Positions 7,611 through 17,300 of a stretch of 64,000 nucleotides of DNA are shown piece after piece (position 1 is the first letter of the stretch; every line of letters begins with the position of its first letter). The stretch comes from Alkalinema sp. CACIAM 70d (GTDB lineage Bacteria; Cyanobacteriota; Cyanobacteriia; Leptolyngbyales; Leptolyngbyaceae), in the NCBI GenBank assembly GCA_002148405.1, contig MUGG01000153.1, forward strand, positions 19,983 through 83,982, in the 5' to 3' direction. Under the pieces are notes generated by a model. The model ran no database searches and was not told where the DNA came from. It saw only the letters and a list, made by a program, of their open reading frames with translations. Both the position numbers and the translations under genes were made by a program.

Positions 7611-7696
7611 GATCCCCCTAAATCCCCCTTATTAAGGGGGACTTTGAATATATTTTGTCCGGTTCCCCCTTTTTGAAGGGGGGCTAGGGGGGATCG
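7611..7696. repeat. Palindromic C/G-tract intergenic repeat
   Basis: The ends are inverted (gatcccccta near 7611, ctaggggggatc ending near 7694) and two inner hairpins occur (ccccctt-attaaggggg at 7624-7640, ccccctttttgaaggggg around 7664-7682). This layout matches the abundant mobile palindromic intergenic repeats of cyanobacteria. It sits between the left 55-bp repeat and the Uma2 gene. It may also act as a transcription stop. Confidence 0.7.
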
Positions 7697-7776
7697 AAGC
7701 TAGGCGATCGACGGAAATGAGATCACTTGCTCGACTGTGATCGGTGGAGAATTCGTATTGAGTTGAGGTCATTTCC

Positions 7777-8412
7777 ATGGCGATCGGAGCGTCCCCCCAA
7801 AAAATTGTTGGTGAAAAGCGGATTACCTTTCGCGATCTGGATTGGCCTGCGTTCCAGCAAATCCGGCAATTGCTGACTGAGCGCACCCATGCCCGGTTCA
7901 TCTATGACAACGGAACGCTAGAAATCACCATGCCGCTGGAAGAACATGAGCGCTCTGCAAGGCTGATTGAACTGTTTATTCGGATTTTGGTGGTTGAGTT
8001 GGGAATGAAAATGAAAACGCTGGGATCGACGACGCTCGATCGGGCAGACCTACTCAAAAGTGCTGAACCTGATAATGGTTATTACATTCAAAATTATGCG
8101 TTGGTTGCGGATCATGAAATTGATTTAGATCATGATCCGGCACCGGATTTGGTGGTGGAGGTGGATATTACGCATACTGATATTCATAAAAATCAGCTTT
8201 ACGCCAGCATGGGGGTGCCGGAGTTTTGGCGGTTTGATGGGCAAGAATGGCAGATTTTGTGTTTGGTGGAGGGTGGGTATGAAGCGCGCGATCGCTCTCC
8301 GACGTTTCCCCTGGTTGCAAAAACCGATCTCTATCAATTTTTGGCAACGGCGCTTTTGGATGAGGTGGCCGCAGAGGTCAGTTTTCGGCGTTGGGTGCAG
8401 CAGCAGCTTTGA
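7777..8412 (+). CDS. Uma2 family PD-(D/E)XK nuclease-like protein
   Basis: The 211-residue product has the Uma2 layout: ITFRDLDWPAFQQIRQLL, FIYDNGTLEITMPLEEHE, then DPAPDLVVEVDIT, the restriction-endonuclease-like core with catalytic Asp and E-V-D, and YASMGVPEFWRFDGQEW. These proteins are predicted PD-(D/E)XK nucleases, very numerous in cyanobacteria, with unknown biological role. The ATG at 7777 has a weak GAGG upstream. The gene and the palindromic repeat before it are bracketed by a 55-bp direct repeat, which suggests the cassette was inserted as a unit next to the small helical protein gene. Confidence 0.9.
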   Translation: MAIGASPQKIVGEKRITFRDLDWPAFQQIRQLLTERTHARFIYDNGTLEITMPLEEHERSARLIELFIRILVVELGMKMKTLGSTTLDRADLLKSAEPDNGYYIQNYALVADHEIDLDHDPAPDLVVEVDITHTDIHKNQLYASMGVPEFWRFDGQEWQILCLVEGGYEARDRSPTFPLVAKTDLYQFLATALLDEVAAEVSFRRWVQQQL

Positions 8413-8427
8413 GGCAATCCAAGGCAG

Positions 8428-8482
8428 GAAATTCTGGAACTAGCAGGGTGGAATCGGTAGACTAAGGGAAAAGTGTCGATCG
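8428..8482. repeat. 55-bp direct repeat, right copy
   Basis: It is the right-hand copy of the segment at 7547-7601. In the frame of the small helical protein it still encodes a related C-terminus and stop (GTS-RVESVD). It ends 16 bases before the NACHT-GUN4 start codon and contains a TAGACT hexamer 17 bases after TGGAAC, a possible weak promoter for that gene. Confidence 0.7.
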
Positions 8483-8498
8483 ACCCATTTGCTGCCCT

Positions 8499-10844
8499 AT
8501 GCCAGAAGAAGAATCCTCGAAATATTCGCCTACCACGATCGAGAAGGTGTTTGAGTTACTGGATACTAAGCTGGTGACGTTTGGTGTACCTGGAGCCTTG
8601 AGCTTTGTGGGTATTACGAAGGCGAAGGAAGGGCAATGGGTTGAGGCGGGATGGTGTTGGGCGGGAGCCGCTGGGATTTTGATTGCGATCAAGATTGGCA
8701 AGAAGCTGGCTCCAAAATTAGATCAATTGCTGGATTGGACGATTGCGGGAGTAGAACAAGGGCTGTGCAATGGTTGGTCAGCGGTGCGATCGGACTTTGA
8801 GGGGCAGTATTTACGGCAGCAGGCGCGGTTATGTGAGGAGTTTGTAGCGGAGGGATTCAACCCCGATCGCACGGCGATTCCACTGTTGGAAGAAGTGTTT
8901 GTGCCGTTGGATTTGAGCGGAGCTTGGGCCAATCTTGATAACCCTCGGGAAATTGCCAAGTTACAGCAGGATGCAGCCCTGCGATCGGAAAATTTAAGTA
9001 TCTGGCATTTGTTGGCACGATCGCGCAAGGATCGGAAATTCCGCCAGATGAGTATTCAGGCGAAGGGAGGCATGGGTAAAACCACGTTGCTGCGCCATGT
9101 TGCGCTGATCTATGGCCAACGGAAACACCGAAAATACCATGCGCCTAAGTTGGTTCCTGTCCTACTGCGGCTGCGAGATTTAACAGAACACCTCACGCAA
9201 TCTCAGCCACCCAGTTTACCGAACTTGATCACAGAAGTGTATGTTCCCAGTTTGTCTAAGAATCAACCGTTACAACCGCCTGATCAATGGGCAGAGAAGC
9301 TTTTGGCGGGGCGAGGATCGGCTCCGGCGCTGGTGATGTTTGATGGGTTTGATGAAATTCCGGAGGGAAACCGTCAAGCAGTCAGCCGTTGGATTACGGC
9401 ACAAATGCAGGAGTATGGGGAGTCGGTGTTTATTGTGACTTCGCGGCCTGCGGGGTTTACGGATTATGTAGCGCAACGGCCTGCAATTCCGATTTTTGTC
9501 AAGAAGTTCAATCTACAACAGCAACAGGAATTTATTCATCGCTGGTATCTCTGTCAGGAGCAGTGTTTTCGGAGTGAGAAACAATTACGCCATGCGAAGG
9601 AAATTGCTACAGAACGAGTCGAACATCTCTTGAGTCAACTCAGGCAACGACGGAATGAACTGGGCTATCTAGCTGAAAATCCTTTGCTATTGAATATGTT
9701 GGTAACGTTCCATCGCTTTGATCCATCAGTAGAGCTACCTCGGTATCGTATTGATCTCTACCGAGGAGTTTGCAAACTTCAACTAGAAGATCGCCCAAAA
9801 GCACGGCTAATTCGGATGCTTTTGCCCTTTGAGAAAAGTCAAAAAGTTTTACAAACAATTGCATCCAGATTAATAGAACGAAATCAACTTAAAATTGAAC
9901 ATGAAATATTACTAAAAATATTAAGTCAGCATCAGATTTTACAGCGGGAAGATGTAAACGCAGAAGCATTTTTGAAGCAGGTTGTGGAGGTCAGTGAACT
10001 CCTAGTAGAGCGAGAACCTGGCGAATATGAGTTCCCGCATCTAAGTTTCCAAGGTTTCTTTGCAGCTACTCAATTAGCAGAGGCTGATGATGCGGAAGCT
10101 GCTCACAATAATCAACTAGTTTTACAAAACTGGAATCAGGCTGTTTGGCGAGAGACTGTACTGCTATATACTGCTCAACTCAGTCCAAAACTTTTGGATC
10201 AGACCATTCAAAAGGCTTGTGAACTGGGAAGTGAGGCTTCTGAACTCGCAATCCTTTGTTTAAGAGAGTACCCACGACCTGAAAAATTCAGTCCTGACGT
10301 GATCGATATCATCAATCGCCTGGAAAGTGTAGCTAAAGACTCACAGTATACAAAGTTAGAGAAATTACTACAGGCTGGCCAATGGGAAGCAGCAGATAAA
10401 GAAACCTATCGGCTAATGCTAAGGATGGTAGACAAGGAGTCTAGTCAATCACTCCGGCCTGAGGATGTGCAAGGTTTCTCCTGTGAAGTATTACAGACTA
10501 TTGATGAACTTTGGGTCAATTATAGCGATGGTAAGTTTGGGTTTTCTGTACAAAGGAAAATATGGCAGGAATGTGGTAGCCCAAGTGAGGAGAATAGTAA
10601 AAATTGGAACGCTTTTGGGCGGTGCATTGGATGGTATCGAGGCTGGGGAAGTTGGGCACTTTACCAAGATCTTGTTAAAAATCCTCTTTACTCTACAGCA
10701 GGAGAGTTACCTTGTTTTGACTGGGGATTAGGCTGGACTACTACTGACTCTGGAATACCAGAAGCAATGCCAGTAGATGTCGGATTTTTAAGAGTGAAGT
10801 TGGTCAGAGAAATTATTGCTTGTACTAAAAATTGTGGGCTATGA
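8499..10844 (+). CDS. STAND-type NACHT ATPase with C-terminal GUN4 domain
   Basis: The 781-residue protein starts with a region holding one likely membrane or buried helix (residues 49-66), then a NACHT P-loop module: Walker A KGGMGKTT (189-196), Walker B LVMFDGFDEI (278-287) and a sensor-like VTSRPAG. Helical linker sequence follows, ending in FPHLSFQGFFAA, typical after NACHT modules. From about residue 615 the sequence matches GUN4: KLLQAGQWEAADKETYRLML, TIDELWVNYSDGKFGFSVQ, then FG-CIGWYRG. GUN4 binds porphyrins and activates Mg-chelatase when free; fused forms are thought to be sensors. The 3' half is more AT-rich and lacks CGATCG sites, unlike the 5' half. STAND NTPases often act in signalling or defence, so a tetrapyrrole-gated switch is plausible but unproven. 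Confidence 0.85.
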   Translation: MPEEESSKYSPTTIEKVFELLDTKLVTFGVPGALSFVGITKAKEGQWVEAGWCWAGAAGILIAIKIGKKLAPKLDQLLDWTIAGVEQGLCNGWSAVRSDFEGQYLRQQARLCEEFVAEGFNPDRTAIPLLEEVFVPLDLSGAWANLDNPREIAKLQQDAALRSENLSIWHLLARSRKDRKFRQMSIQAKGGMGKTTLLRHVALIYGQRKHRKYHAPKLVPVLLRLRDLTEHLTQSQPPSLPNLITEVYVPSLSKNQPLQPPDQWAEKLLAGRGSAPALVMFDGFDEIPEGNRQAVSRWITAQMQEYGESVFIVTSRPAGFTDYVAQRPAIPIFVKKFNLQQQQEFIHRWYLCQEQCFRSEKQLRHAKEIATERVEHLLSQLRQRRNELGYLAENPLLLNMLVTFHRFDPSVELPRYRIDLYRGVCKLQLEDRPKARLIRMLLPFEKSQKVLQTIASRLIERNQLKIEHEILLKILSQHQILQREDVNAEAFLKQVVEVSELLVEREPGEYEFPHLSFQGFFAATQLAEADDAEAAHNNQLVLQNWNQAVWRETVLLYTAQLSPKLLDQTIQKACELGSEASELAILCLREYPRPEKFSPDVIDIINRLESVAKDSQYTKLEKLLQAGQWEAADKETYRLMLRMVDKESSQSLRPEDVQGFSCEVLQTIDELWVNYSDGKFGFSVQRKIWQECGSPSEENSKNWNAFGRCIGWYRGWGSWALYQDLVKNPLYSTAGELPCFDWGLGWTTTDSGIPEAMPVDVGFLRVKLVREIIACTKNCGL

Positions 10845-10872
10845 ATCTTACCATTGATCGCGCCTACTCTCC

Positions 10873-10905
10873 AAAAACCGGGTTTTTCTAAAAAACCCGG
10901 TTTTT
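10873..10905. terminator. Bidirectional hairpin terminator
   Basis: The arms aaaaaccgggttttt (10873-10887) and aaaaacccggttttt (10891-10905) form a near-perfect 15-bp stem with T tails on both strands. It lies between the convergent NACHT-GUN4 and TauE/SafE genes and can stop both. It has the same design as the element at 6543-6575. Confidence 0.9.
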
Positions 10906-10914
10906 ACGCCCCCT

Positions 10915-11739
10915 TTAACGACTACTCAACCCCTTCCAAACCATATAAATCGACAACACCACCAGCAATCCTCGAAACAATCGATCGACCACCCTCGACG
11001 ACAATCGATTCAGCAATCGCGTCCCCAACTGCGCCCCCAACATCCCACCCAACGCGATCGCAATCCCCGGCAACCACAACACATTCCCATTCAGCGTATG
11101 ACTCACCAACCCACTCATCGCAATCAACACGATCGCCCCCAAACTCGTGCGCACCGCTGACTTAATCGGCTCCCCCAAAAACAACATCTGCAACGGCACC
11201 ATAATCGCGCCCCCACCCACCCCAAACAACCCCGACAAAAAACCAGCCCCTAACCCAATCCCCGCCACCTGCGGCAACCGCGATCGACTCCCATCCGGCC
11301 CCACGATCGGCTCCTGCGTCTGCGCCTTTTCCCGCGCCTTCAACCGCTGCTTCAAATCCATCAAATAAATAATTACCCACATCAACCCCGCAAAACTAAA
11401 CGCGATCGCCGCATTCGACACAACCTTCCCCACCCAAGCCCCCAACGACGCCGTCACCATGCCAAACAACGCCAACACGATCGATGATCGGCCATCTAAT
11501 TGACCCTTACGCCAATTCTGCACCGTCCCCGACACCGCACTCAGCCACACCCCCACCAAACTCGTCGCCGTCGCCTGCACCAACGGAATCGCCCACAAAC
11601 TCAACACCGGAACAATCAACAACCCTCCCCCAATCCCCAAAACACCAGCCACCGCCCCCGTCACAATGCCCAAGCCAAACAATCCCAGCAAACTTTCCGG
11701 CAGCGCGATCGTCGCCGCATCCAATAACCCCAAAAGCAC
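10915..11739 (-). CDS. TauE/SafE family membrane exporter
   Basis: The 274-residue membrane protein has the duplicated family signature: VAGVLGIGGGLLIVPVL near the N-terminus and LSGLFGVGGGAIMVPLQM in the second half. Each is followed by several hydrophobic helices, about eight in all. TauE/SafE proteins move sulfite, sulfoacetate or similar organic anions across the inner membrane; the substrate here is unknown. The start is taken as GTG at 11739, with AGGAGG nine bases before it. The longer open frame lies inside the permease gene. The GTG follows the permease stop (11742-11744) by two bases, so translation is probably coupled. Confidence 0.88.
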   Translation of the reverse strand: MLLGLLDAATIALPESLLGLFGLGIVTGAVAGVLGIGGGLLIVPVLSLWAIPLVQATATSLVGVWLSAVSGTVQNWRKGQLDGRSSIVLALFGMVTASLGAWVGKVVSNAAIAFSFAGLMWVIIYLMDLKQRLKAREKAQTQEPIVGPDGSRSRLPQVAGIGLGAGFLSGLFGVGGGAIMVPLQMLFLGEPIKSAVRTSLGAIVLIAMSGLVSHTLNGNVLWLPGIAIALGGMLGAQLGTRLLNRLSSRVVDRLFRGLLVVLSIYMVWKGLSSR

Positions 11740-11741
11740 CC

Positions 11742-12563
11742 CTAATACCCTCCTAACTTGCCACGACGCTTCGTTTCCCGTTCCGCCCAACCAAACAGCA
11801 GCAGCCCGATCGTTAGATACACCGCCCCATTCAGCAGCGCGATCGCCAACGCCCCACCATTCAGCCCCGCATCCCGCGCCATCAAATTCCGCAACAGCCC
11901 CGCCCCCGGACTCATCGGCAAAAAATACCCAACAATATGCCCAATACCCGACCATTCCTCCGTCGGAGCCGTCAACAGAAACAACAACGCAAACTGAAAA
12001 ATCGCCAACACCTGCTGAATTCGCTTAAACAACAGCGAAATGCCACCCATGACAAACCCTAAACCATAGGCCCCCATTAACACTGTCCCTAATGGCAAAA
12101 TCAGCGCGATCGGAAACGACAAATACCGCCCCGTCAACACCATAATGATCGACAAAATCACGCCCAGCAAAATCAACTGAATCGCCAAATCCGCGATCGC
12201 CCGCACCAGAAATAACGTCCTCGCCCCGAAGCTAGTTAAAAACAACTGCTCCAGCGTTCCCGTTTGCGCCTCACTCTGCAACGTCCCCGCAATATCCGTA
12301 ATCACAAAAATCGACAACGACCACAGCAAATACCCCACAATCACACTATCCAACTTATCGCCAAACTGAATCGGCCCCGCAATATACTGCGCACTCAAAA
12401 ACAAACCATAAAACACCGACGTAATAATAAACACGCCCCCGATCGACTCCGCCGGATAGCGCTTAAACTGAATCCAAGCCCGCTTAAACTCCGCCAAAAA
12501 CAGTCGAAAAATATCTAAAACCTGCGTCGATCGCTTCGCCTTCATACCCTTACCCTTCGCCAC
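11742..12563 (-). CDS. ABC-2 type transporter permease
   Basis: The 273-residue product has a short cytoplasmic N-terminus (FLAEFKRAWIQFKRYPAES) and six predicted membrane helices, as in ABC-2 exporters of lipids, drugs or polysaccharides. It overlaps the end of the ATPase gene by 14 bases and is followed directly by the TauE/SafE gene, so the three genes form one operon. The start is GTG at 12563 (AGGAG seven bases upstream); an ATG six codons later (12545) is also possible. The ATPase/permease pair is probably an exporter with an unknown substrate. Confidence 0.88.
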   Translation of the reverse strand: MAKGKGMKAKRSTQVLDIFRLFLAEFKRAWIQFKRYPAESIGGVFIITSVFYGLFLSAQYIAGPIQFGDKLDSVIVGYLLWSLSIFVITDIAGTLQSEAQTGTLEQLFLTSFGARTLFLVRAIADLAIQLILLGVILSIIMVLTGRYLSFPIALILPLGTVLMGAYGLGFVMGGISLLFKRIQQVLAIFQFALLFLLTAPTEEWSGIGHIVGYFLPMSPGAGLLRNLMARDAGLNGGALAIALLNGAVYLTIGLLLFGWAERETKRRGKLGGY

Positions 12564-13482
12564 TCGCCTGCTCCTGAACCAGTTGTAGAAAAATATCCGT
12601 CAAATTCGCCCGATCGCGCTCAATCCTCAGAATCGGTAAAGGTTGCAGAATCGCCAACACAGCATACAACAGTTCCGTATCTGCTAAATGCAACGTTTGA
12701 GATGATAGATCGATCTCCAAGCCCAACTGCGCCAACTTAGCCTGTCGATCGACCCCGATCGATTGCTCTAGTTCAATTCGGTAGGCACTGCTGGAAAATT
12801 CCTGAATCAGTTCCGCCGTCTGCTTTTCTGCCACAATCTGCCCTTGCCGAATCACCGCCACTCGATCGCTCAACTCCTCCGCAATATCCAACTGGTGGGT
12901 CGTCAACAAAATGCCCCGTCCCTCCGCCGCAATTTCCCGCACCAAGCGCTTTACCGTTTGCGTCGCCTCTACATCCAATCCCAAAGTTGGCTCATCCAGT
13001 AAGATCAACTGCGGTTCGTGAATTAACGCCACCGCGATCGCTACCTTTTGCTGCATCCCACGGGATAACTGCTGCACCACCGTTGTCCGCTTGTGCATTA
13101 ACTCAAAGCGCTCCAACAACCGCCGCCCTCGCAGCCGCGCCTCCCGCGCCGACAAGCCCCGCAACACCCCAAAATATTCCAAATTCTCCTCGGGGGTTAA
13201 GCGCCAATAGAGATTGCGATTGCCCTCCAATACCGCCCCCAATGATCGTAGCGCCGATGGATCCCGATGGGGATTCTTGCCCACGACCGCCACTTGCCCC
13301 CGATCGGGTACAATCAACCCGGCAATCATCTTAATCGTCGTCGTCTTACCCGCCCCATTCGGCCCCAGAAACGCCAGGACTTCCCCCGCCGCTAAGTTAA
13401 GGGAAACATCATCCACTGCTCGGATCCGTTTTCCTTGATTCCCATAATGTTTTTGCAAATGAGTTACTTGGAGAAGCGCCAT
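12550..13482 (-). CDS. ABC transporter ATP-binding protein
   Basis: This 310-residue ATPase energises the permease encoded next. Visible motifs are Walker A GPNGAGKTTT, the Q-loop region, the signature LSRGMQQKVA, Walker B LILLDEPTLGLD and the switch histidine in LLTTHQLD. The C-terminal 80 residues after the core match the extra domain of ABC-2 exporter ATPases. The ATG at 13482 (MALLQVTHLQKHYG) fits family starts; the frame is open to an ATG at 13515, which has a slightly better AGGA upstream. It is the first gene of the ATPase-permease-TauE operon. Confidence 0.92.
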   Translation of the reverse strand: MALLQVTHLQKHYGNQGKRIRAVDDVSLNLAAGEVLAFLGPNGAGKTTTIKMIAGLIVPDRGQVAVVGKNPHRDPSALRSLGAVLEGNRNLYWRLTPEENLEYFGVLRGLSAREARLRGRRLLERFELMHKRTTVVQQLSRGMQQKVAIAVALIHEPQLILLDEPTLGLDVEATQTVKRLVREIAAEGRGILLTTHQLDIAEELSDRVAVIRQGQIVAEKQTAELIQEFSSSAYRIELEQSIGVDRQAKLAQLGLEIDLSSQTLHLADTELLYAVLAILQPLPILRIERDRANLTDIFLQLVQEQASGEG

Positions 13483-13748
13483 AGCCGATTTAGATTGCAC
13501 CAGACAGGAATGCATCTATCCTACGCAGCCCCGGCCCAAAATGGCCGTCGATCGGGAAACCACCCTAGTTATTTGGAAGACAAATTTAGACAATCGGTAG
13601 ACTTTAGAAAAACTGATCACTGTTTTGGCAAATTTGTCAATAATTTGTAGAAATTGCTACGCCACAAATCTGGATTTATATTAAGAATTGTGACCAGTAA
13701 GTGATGATTTCCTAACCGAAGTCGTGTCTTCTACTCTCTCAAGGAAGG

Positions 13749-14291
13749 ATGCCTGTGAATTTAACTCTGCAACGCAATGCGGTGGGCGACGATCTGATTG
13801 CCCAATTTTTTAAAAGTTCCTCGGGGCAATGGCGATCGGAACGTCGCTACTTCACGCTGCCCGACGGAGAAGTCCAGGAGGTCGAAAGTCTGATTACGGT
13901 TCAGTTTCTAGAGCAGGGCTGCGATGAGTTGCGGCACTTAGCACAGTTGCATGACTTGGAAGATGTGGATTACATGACCTGCGGTGCCAGCGTCACCTGG
14001 GATAGCAAAAATTCCATCCTGGGCAAAAATATGTCTAAAGGCTCCACCCTGTTTGGCATTGCTGACGGATTAATGTACCGCGATCGCGGCTTTGCCACCC
14101 CCAAGCCGATCGTCGCCAGCTTCTTCATGACCAACCCGGAAACCCTCTGCCTCCGCACCGAATACCAAGGCTCCGTATTTGAAGAAGAAGTCAAACTCAT
14201 CGGTAGCAAATACCGCACCCGCCAAACCATCATTTCCCGAGCCGGGGAAGAACAAATGATTGGTCAGTACCTAGAAAAACGGGTTGCTTAG
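13749..14291 (+). CDS. CpcS/CpeS-type phycobiliprotein lyase
   Basis: This type attaches phycocyanobilin or a related bilin to cysteine residues of phycobiliproteins, typically Cys82/84 of allophycocyanin and beta-phycocyanin. The 180-residue size, the FFKSSSGQWRSERRYFTL box near the N-terminus, VTWDSKNSILG, GLMYRDRGFA and the strand LCLRTEYQGSVFEEEV fit this lipocalin-like family. The target cannot be fixed from sequence. It is convergent with apcE, a sensible neighbour although ApcE itself binds its bilin without a lyase. The ATG at 13749 is very close to AAGGA; a GTG two codons later (13755) has better spacing. Confidence 0.85.
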   Translation: MPVNLTLQRNAVGDDLIAQFFKSSSGQWRSERRYFTLPDGEVQEVESLITVQFLEQGCDELRHLAQLHDLEDVDYMTCGASVTWDSKNSILGKNMSKGSTLFGIADGLMYRDRGFATPKPIVASFFMTNPETLCLRTEYQGSVFEEEVKLIGSKYRTRQTIISRAGEEQMIGQYLEKRVA

Positions 14292-14323
14292 GTTCCCAGC
14301 GATCGGCCCCTAACCACAGAAAA

Positions 14324-14353
14324 CCCCTAGACGAATACCGTCTAGGGGCTAAT
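14324..14353. terminator. Hairpin terminator between lyase gene and apcE
   Basis: A 10-bp stem, cccctagacg (14324-14333) and cgtctagggg (14339-14348), has a five-base loop. It is flanked by aaa upstream and a short T-rich run (ctaatttta) downstream, and lies between the two convergent genes. Confidence 0.75.
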
Positions 14354-14395
14354 TTTAGAATCGAGCTAAACAGTCAGATTCCAAGGGAGTTGAAC

Positions 14396-17300
14396 TTACA
14401 CCATGTCAGCGGGCAAAGAGGGGAAGCGCTTGTAGGGCACCACATCTTCACCAAAGAAGCGATTGTACTCAGCGGTATTGAGCAACGCTTCCACCGCAGC
14501 CGCCAACCCTTCCGTTTGGATCAATTGGCTGTACTGAAGTTTTTCCACATCCGTGGCGATCGCCCGACCCAACAGATGACGGAACAGCAGTTCAGCTTGC
14601 TTAGCAACGGGGAACTTGCCAAACCGTGCCGTGTAGGCATCCGAAGTCACCACTGCCCGGACAAACTCCCGCACGCTCAGACCTTCCGCCAGTTGAGCTT
14701 CCCCAGCGGCTAGCCGGAACTCAGCCGGAATCGCATCCACAGGCACATCCATCACCTGAGCGTAGACAGCATTCGCCACTGCCGCAGATCCATCCACAGA
14801 CAGGCGTACAATCTTCGTCGGTGCTTGGCTGACCACAGCCGCTGCACTAGCGCCAGACATCCGAGCGGAACCCGCCAGAACCGCTTCATTATTTGCCGCG
14901 ATCGCGCTGGCGGTCAGCGGCAGGCTTGCCCCATCTATCTTAGAAGTCACGGGATCAAAGCTGGGCACTTCCAAGCGCTTGTTTTGCTTGGTGAGCTTGT
15001 TGTACAGCCGTTGGGTATTGGGGTAGTTGGCCGCCGGCAGGGTCAGATAACGGTTGTAAGGAACCGTATCTTCGTTGAAGGCCGACAGGTACTCGGGGCT
15101 GTTCACCATGGCATGAATAAACGCCTTCAAGCCTTGGCTAGACAGGATGGCATTGTACTTGCGGATTTCAGCTTGATCCAGCGGAGCCCGACCGAGGAAG
15201 TGTTTAGTACCCAGTTCGATCACCTTGGTGTTCGGGTAGGGTGCGTAGAACTCCTTAATGTAGAGCTTGGACGAACCCAGTCCTTCGATGAACTCCTTGA
15301 CGGTGATTTCGCCGTTGCGCAGGCGGCTTTCCAGGACGGTGAACTCGTTGTCGGTGATGTAAGGCGCAATGTCGCGCTCGAAGATTTGCCGATAGGCCGC
15401 GTTGATAACCACTTCCAGGTTGGGCTTGTCGGCCAAGCTGGTGAGCTTGAAGACCTTCGTTTGAACCCGCTTCTTGGTAACCCCTTGGTTGGAGCGGAAG
15501 GCAATGTCGGGCTGAGTCCGCATTTCGGTGACTTCGCCCAGAGCGACAAAGCGTGGAGTCGGTTCCTCGGAAGTGGTCTTGGCCAGCAGGCGATCGCCCA
15601 TGGAGCCAACCCGGTTGTTTCGAGCGGAGTAGCCCGCAGCGGTGATGTAGCGCTCGTAGGGAACGGTGTCTTCGCTGAAGGTTTGGTAGTACTCTTCAGT
15701 GTCCAGAATCGCATCGACTACGGCATAGAAGCCTTTCTTGGATGCAATATCAAAGTACTTGTTCGTCTCTTGACGACCGTAGGTGGGACGACCCAACAGA
15801 CGACGGTGCAAGAACTCGATCGCCTTCATGACGTAGAGCGGCGTCCAGTACAGCTTGCGATACAACTCAGATTTGGCCAAGCGACGGATAAACTCCCGCA
15901 CGCTGATATCACCATTTTCCAGTTGGATTTCATCCACGGTCAGGCGTTGACCTGCGTAAACATCACGCCCAATCACTTGCAAGTAGCAAGCACGGATGAC
16001 TTTCTGAGCTGAGCTTTCCGAGAACTTGGTGCTGATGCCCTTGGTGGACGGTGACTTGAAGCCCCCAATCCCACTGCGGGAAATCCCCGTGAAGCTAGGC
16101 AGCTGATCCAACTTGAACACCTTGGGCCCCAAAGTACCGGGGTTGACGCCACGGGCACCGGGGTTGCCCAGCTGGTTGTTGATGCCAGGGCCACGGGTGA
16201 TCAGGACGCGACGGGTATCTTTGCCGAAGGGGGCAGGATTGCTGTTGGGGTTGCGGGTTTCCTTCGGGAAGATTGCACCGAACTGGTTTTCGATCGGATC
16301 GTGACCGCGACCGTAGACGTGCTGTTCCGGCAGAGGCTGATCGTAGGCCGCAAAGGTGGTGATGAACTGAGGCACCTTGCGGAAGGGCGCACTGTAGTTG
16401 AACAGGTCTTGCTGTGGCCCCCAGTTGCGGCATTCCTGGGCTTCTTGACCCAGACCGCGCAGATAGGGGACGGTTTCTTCACCGAAGTAGTCCGCGTACT
16501 CGATGGAATCCACCAAGGCATCCACCAAGGCAGATAGGCCACCGGAAGAGACGATCGAGAAATATTTTTGAACTTCTTCCCGAGAGGAAGGACCCCGGCC
16601 TAGGATATGCCGGAAGGCCAGCTCCAGCGCACGGCTGTTGATGTAGGGTTCAAAGAAGTTCTTGCGGTATAGCGGAGACTTGCAGAGGCGACGAACAAAC
16701 TCCTTCATGGAGATTTCGTTGTTCTTCACCTTGGATTCCAAGTCAGAGATGGCCAAGGAATAGGCACGGGTGATATCGCGCTCAAACACTTGGCGGTAGG
16801 CAGCCCGCACCACTTCGTTTTTCTCTGAAGCGGATAAACCGGGCTTCATGACAAACTTTTGACGACGCTCAGCAGCGTTGAAGTAGATCTGGGGCAGCTT
16901 CAAGCCTTGCAGATCGGAAGAGGGCCGTTGACGCAGTTTATCCGAGGGGGATGCGGCTTGGAACTCATTCACTAGGACAGTGAAATACTGATCCACAATT
17001 TCTGCGGCCTCATTATCACCTCGGAAGTAAGCCACCGCTGCCACTCGCATTTCTTGCAGCGCAACAATGGTTGCTGCCGCCGAGCAAACGCCTTCAATGA
17101 TTTCCCGTAGACCGCGCGTGTTGACTTCGACGATGCTGGGATCTCCGGCCACGATCGCGTAGGTCGTATAGCGCAGGAACCAGCTTAGGTCGCGTAGGGA
17201 CTTGGCCATATTAGACGGGCCATAGCGGGCCACGTTAATCGGGCGGAATCCGGCAGGAATGGGGCCAGTGCTGGAACCGGACACCACCGATCGCAAGCCA

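Noticed and set aside
7611..7696. CRISPR or insertion sequence
   Set aside because: There are no evenly spaced direct repeats or transposase gene; it is a single palindromic intergenic element.
8499..10844. NACHT-GUN4 C-terminus as a formylglycine-type (FGE-sulfatase) domain
   Set aside because: Considered because many STAND proteins carry it, but the WEAADKETYRLML and LWVNYSDGKFGFSVQ blocks fit GUN4 instead.
13592..13603. Third copy of the aatcggtagact motif (also at 7571 and 8452) as a common promoter element
   Set aside because: The two others are parts of the 55-bp coding duplication; a 12-base match at a third place may be chance.
14825..16012. 395-aa open frame on the plus strand opposite apcE
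   Set aside because: It is the complement of the apcE coding strand, whose codon bias keeps the opposite frame open; no ribosome site or family match.
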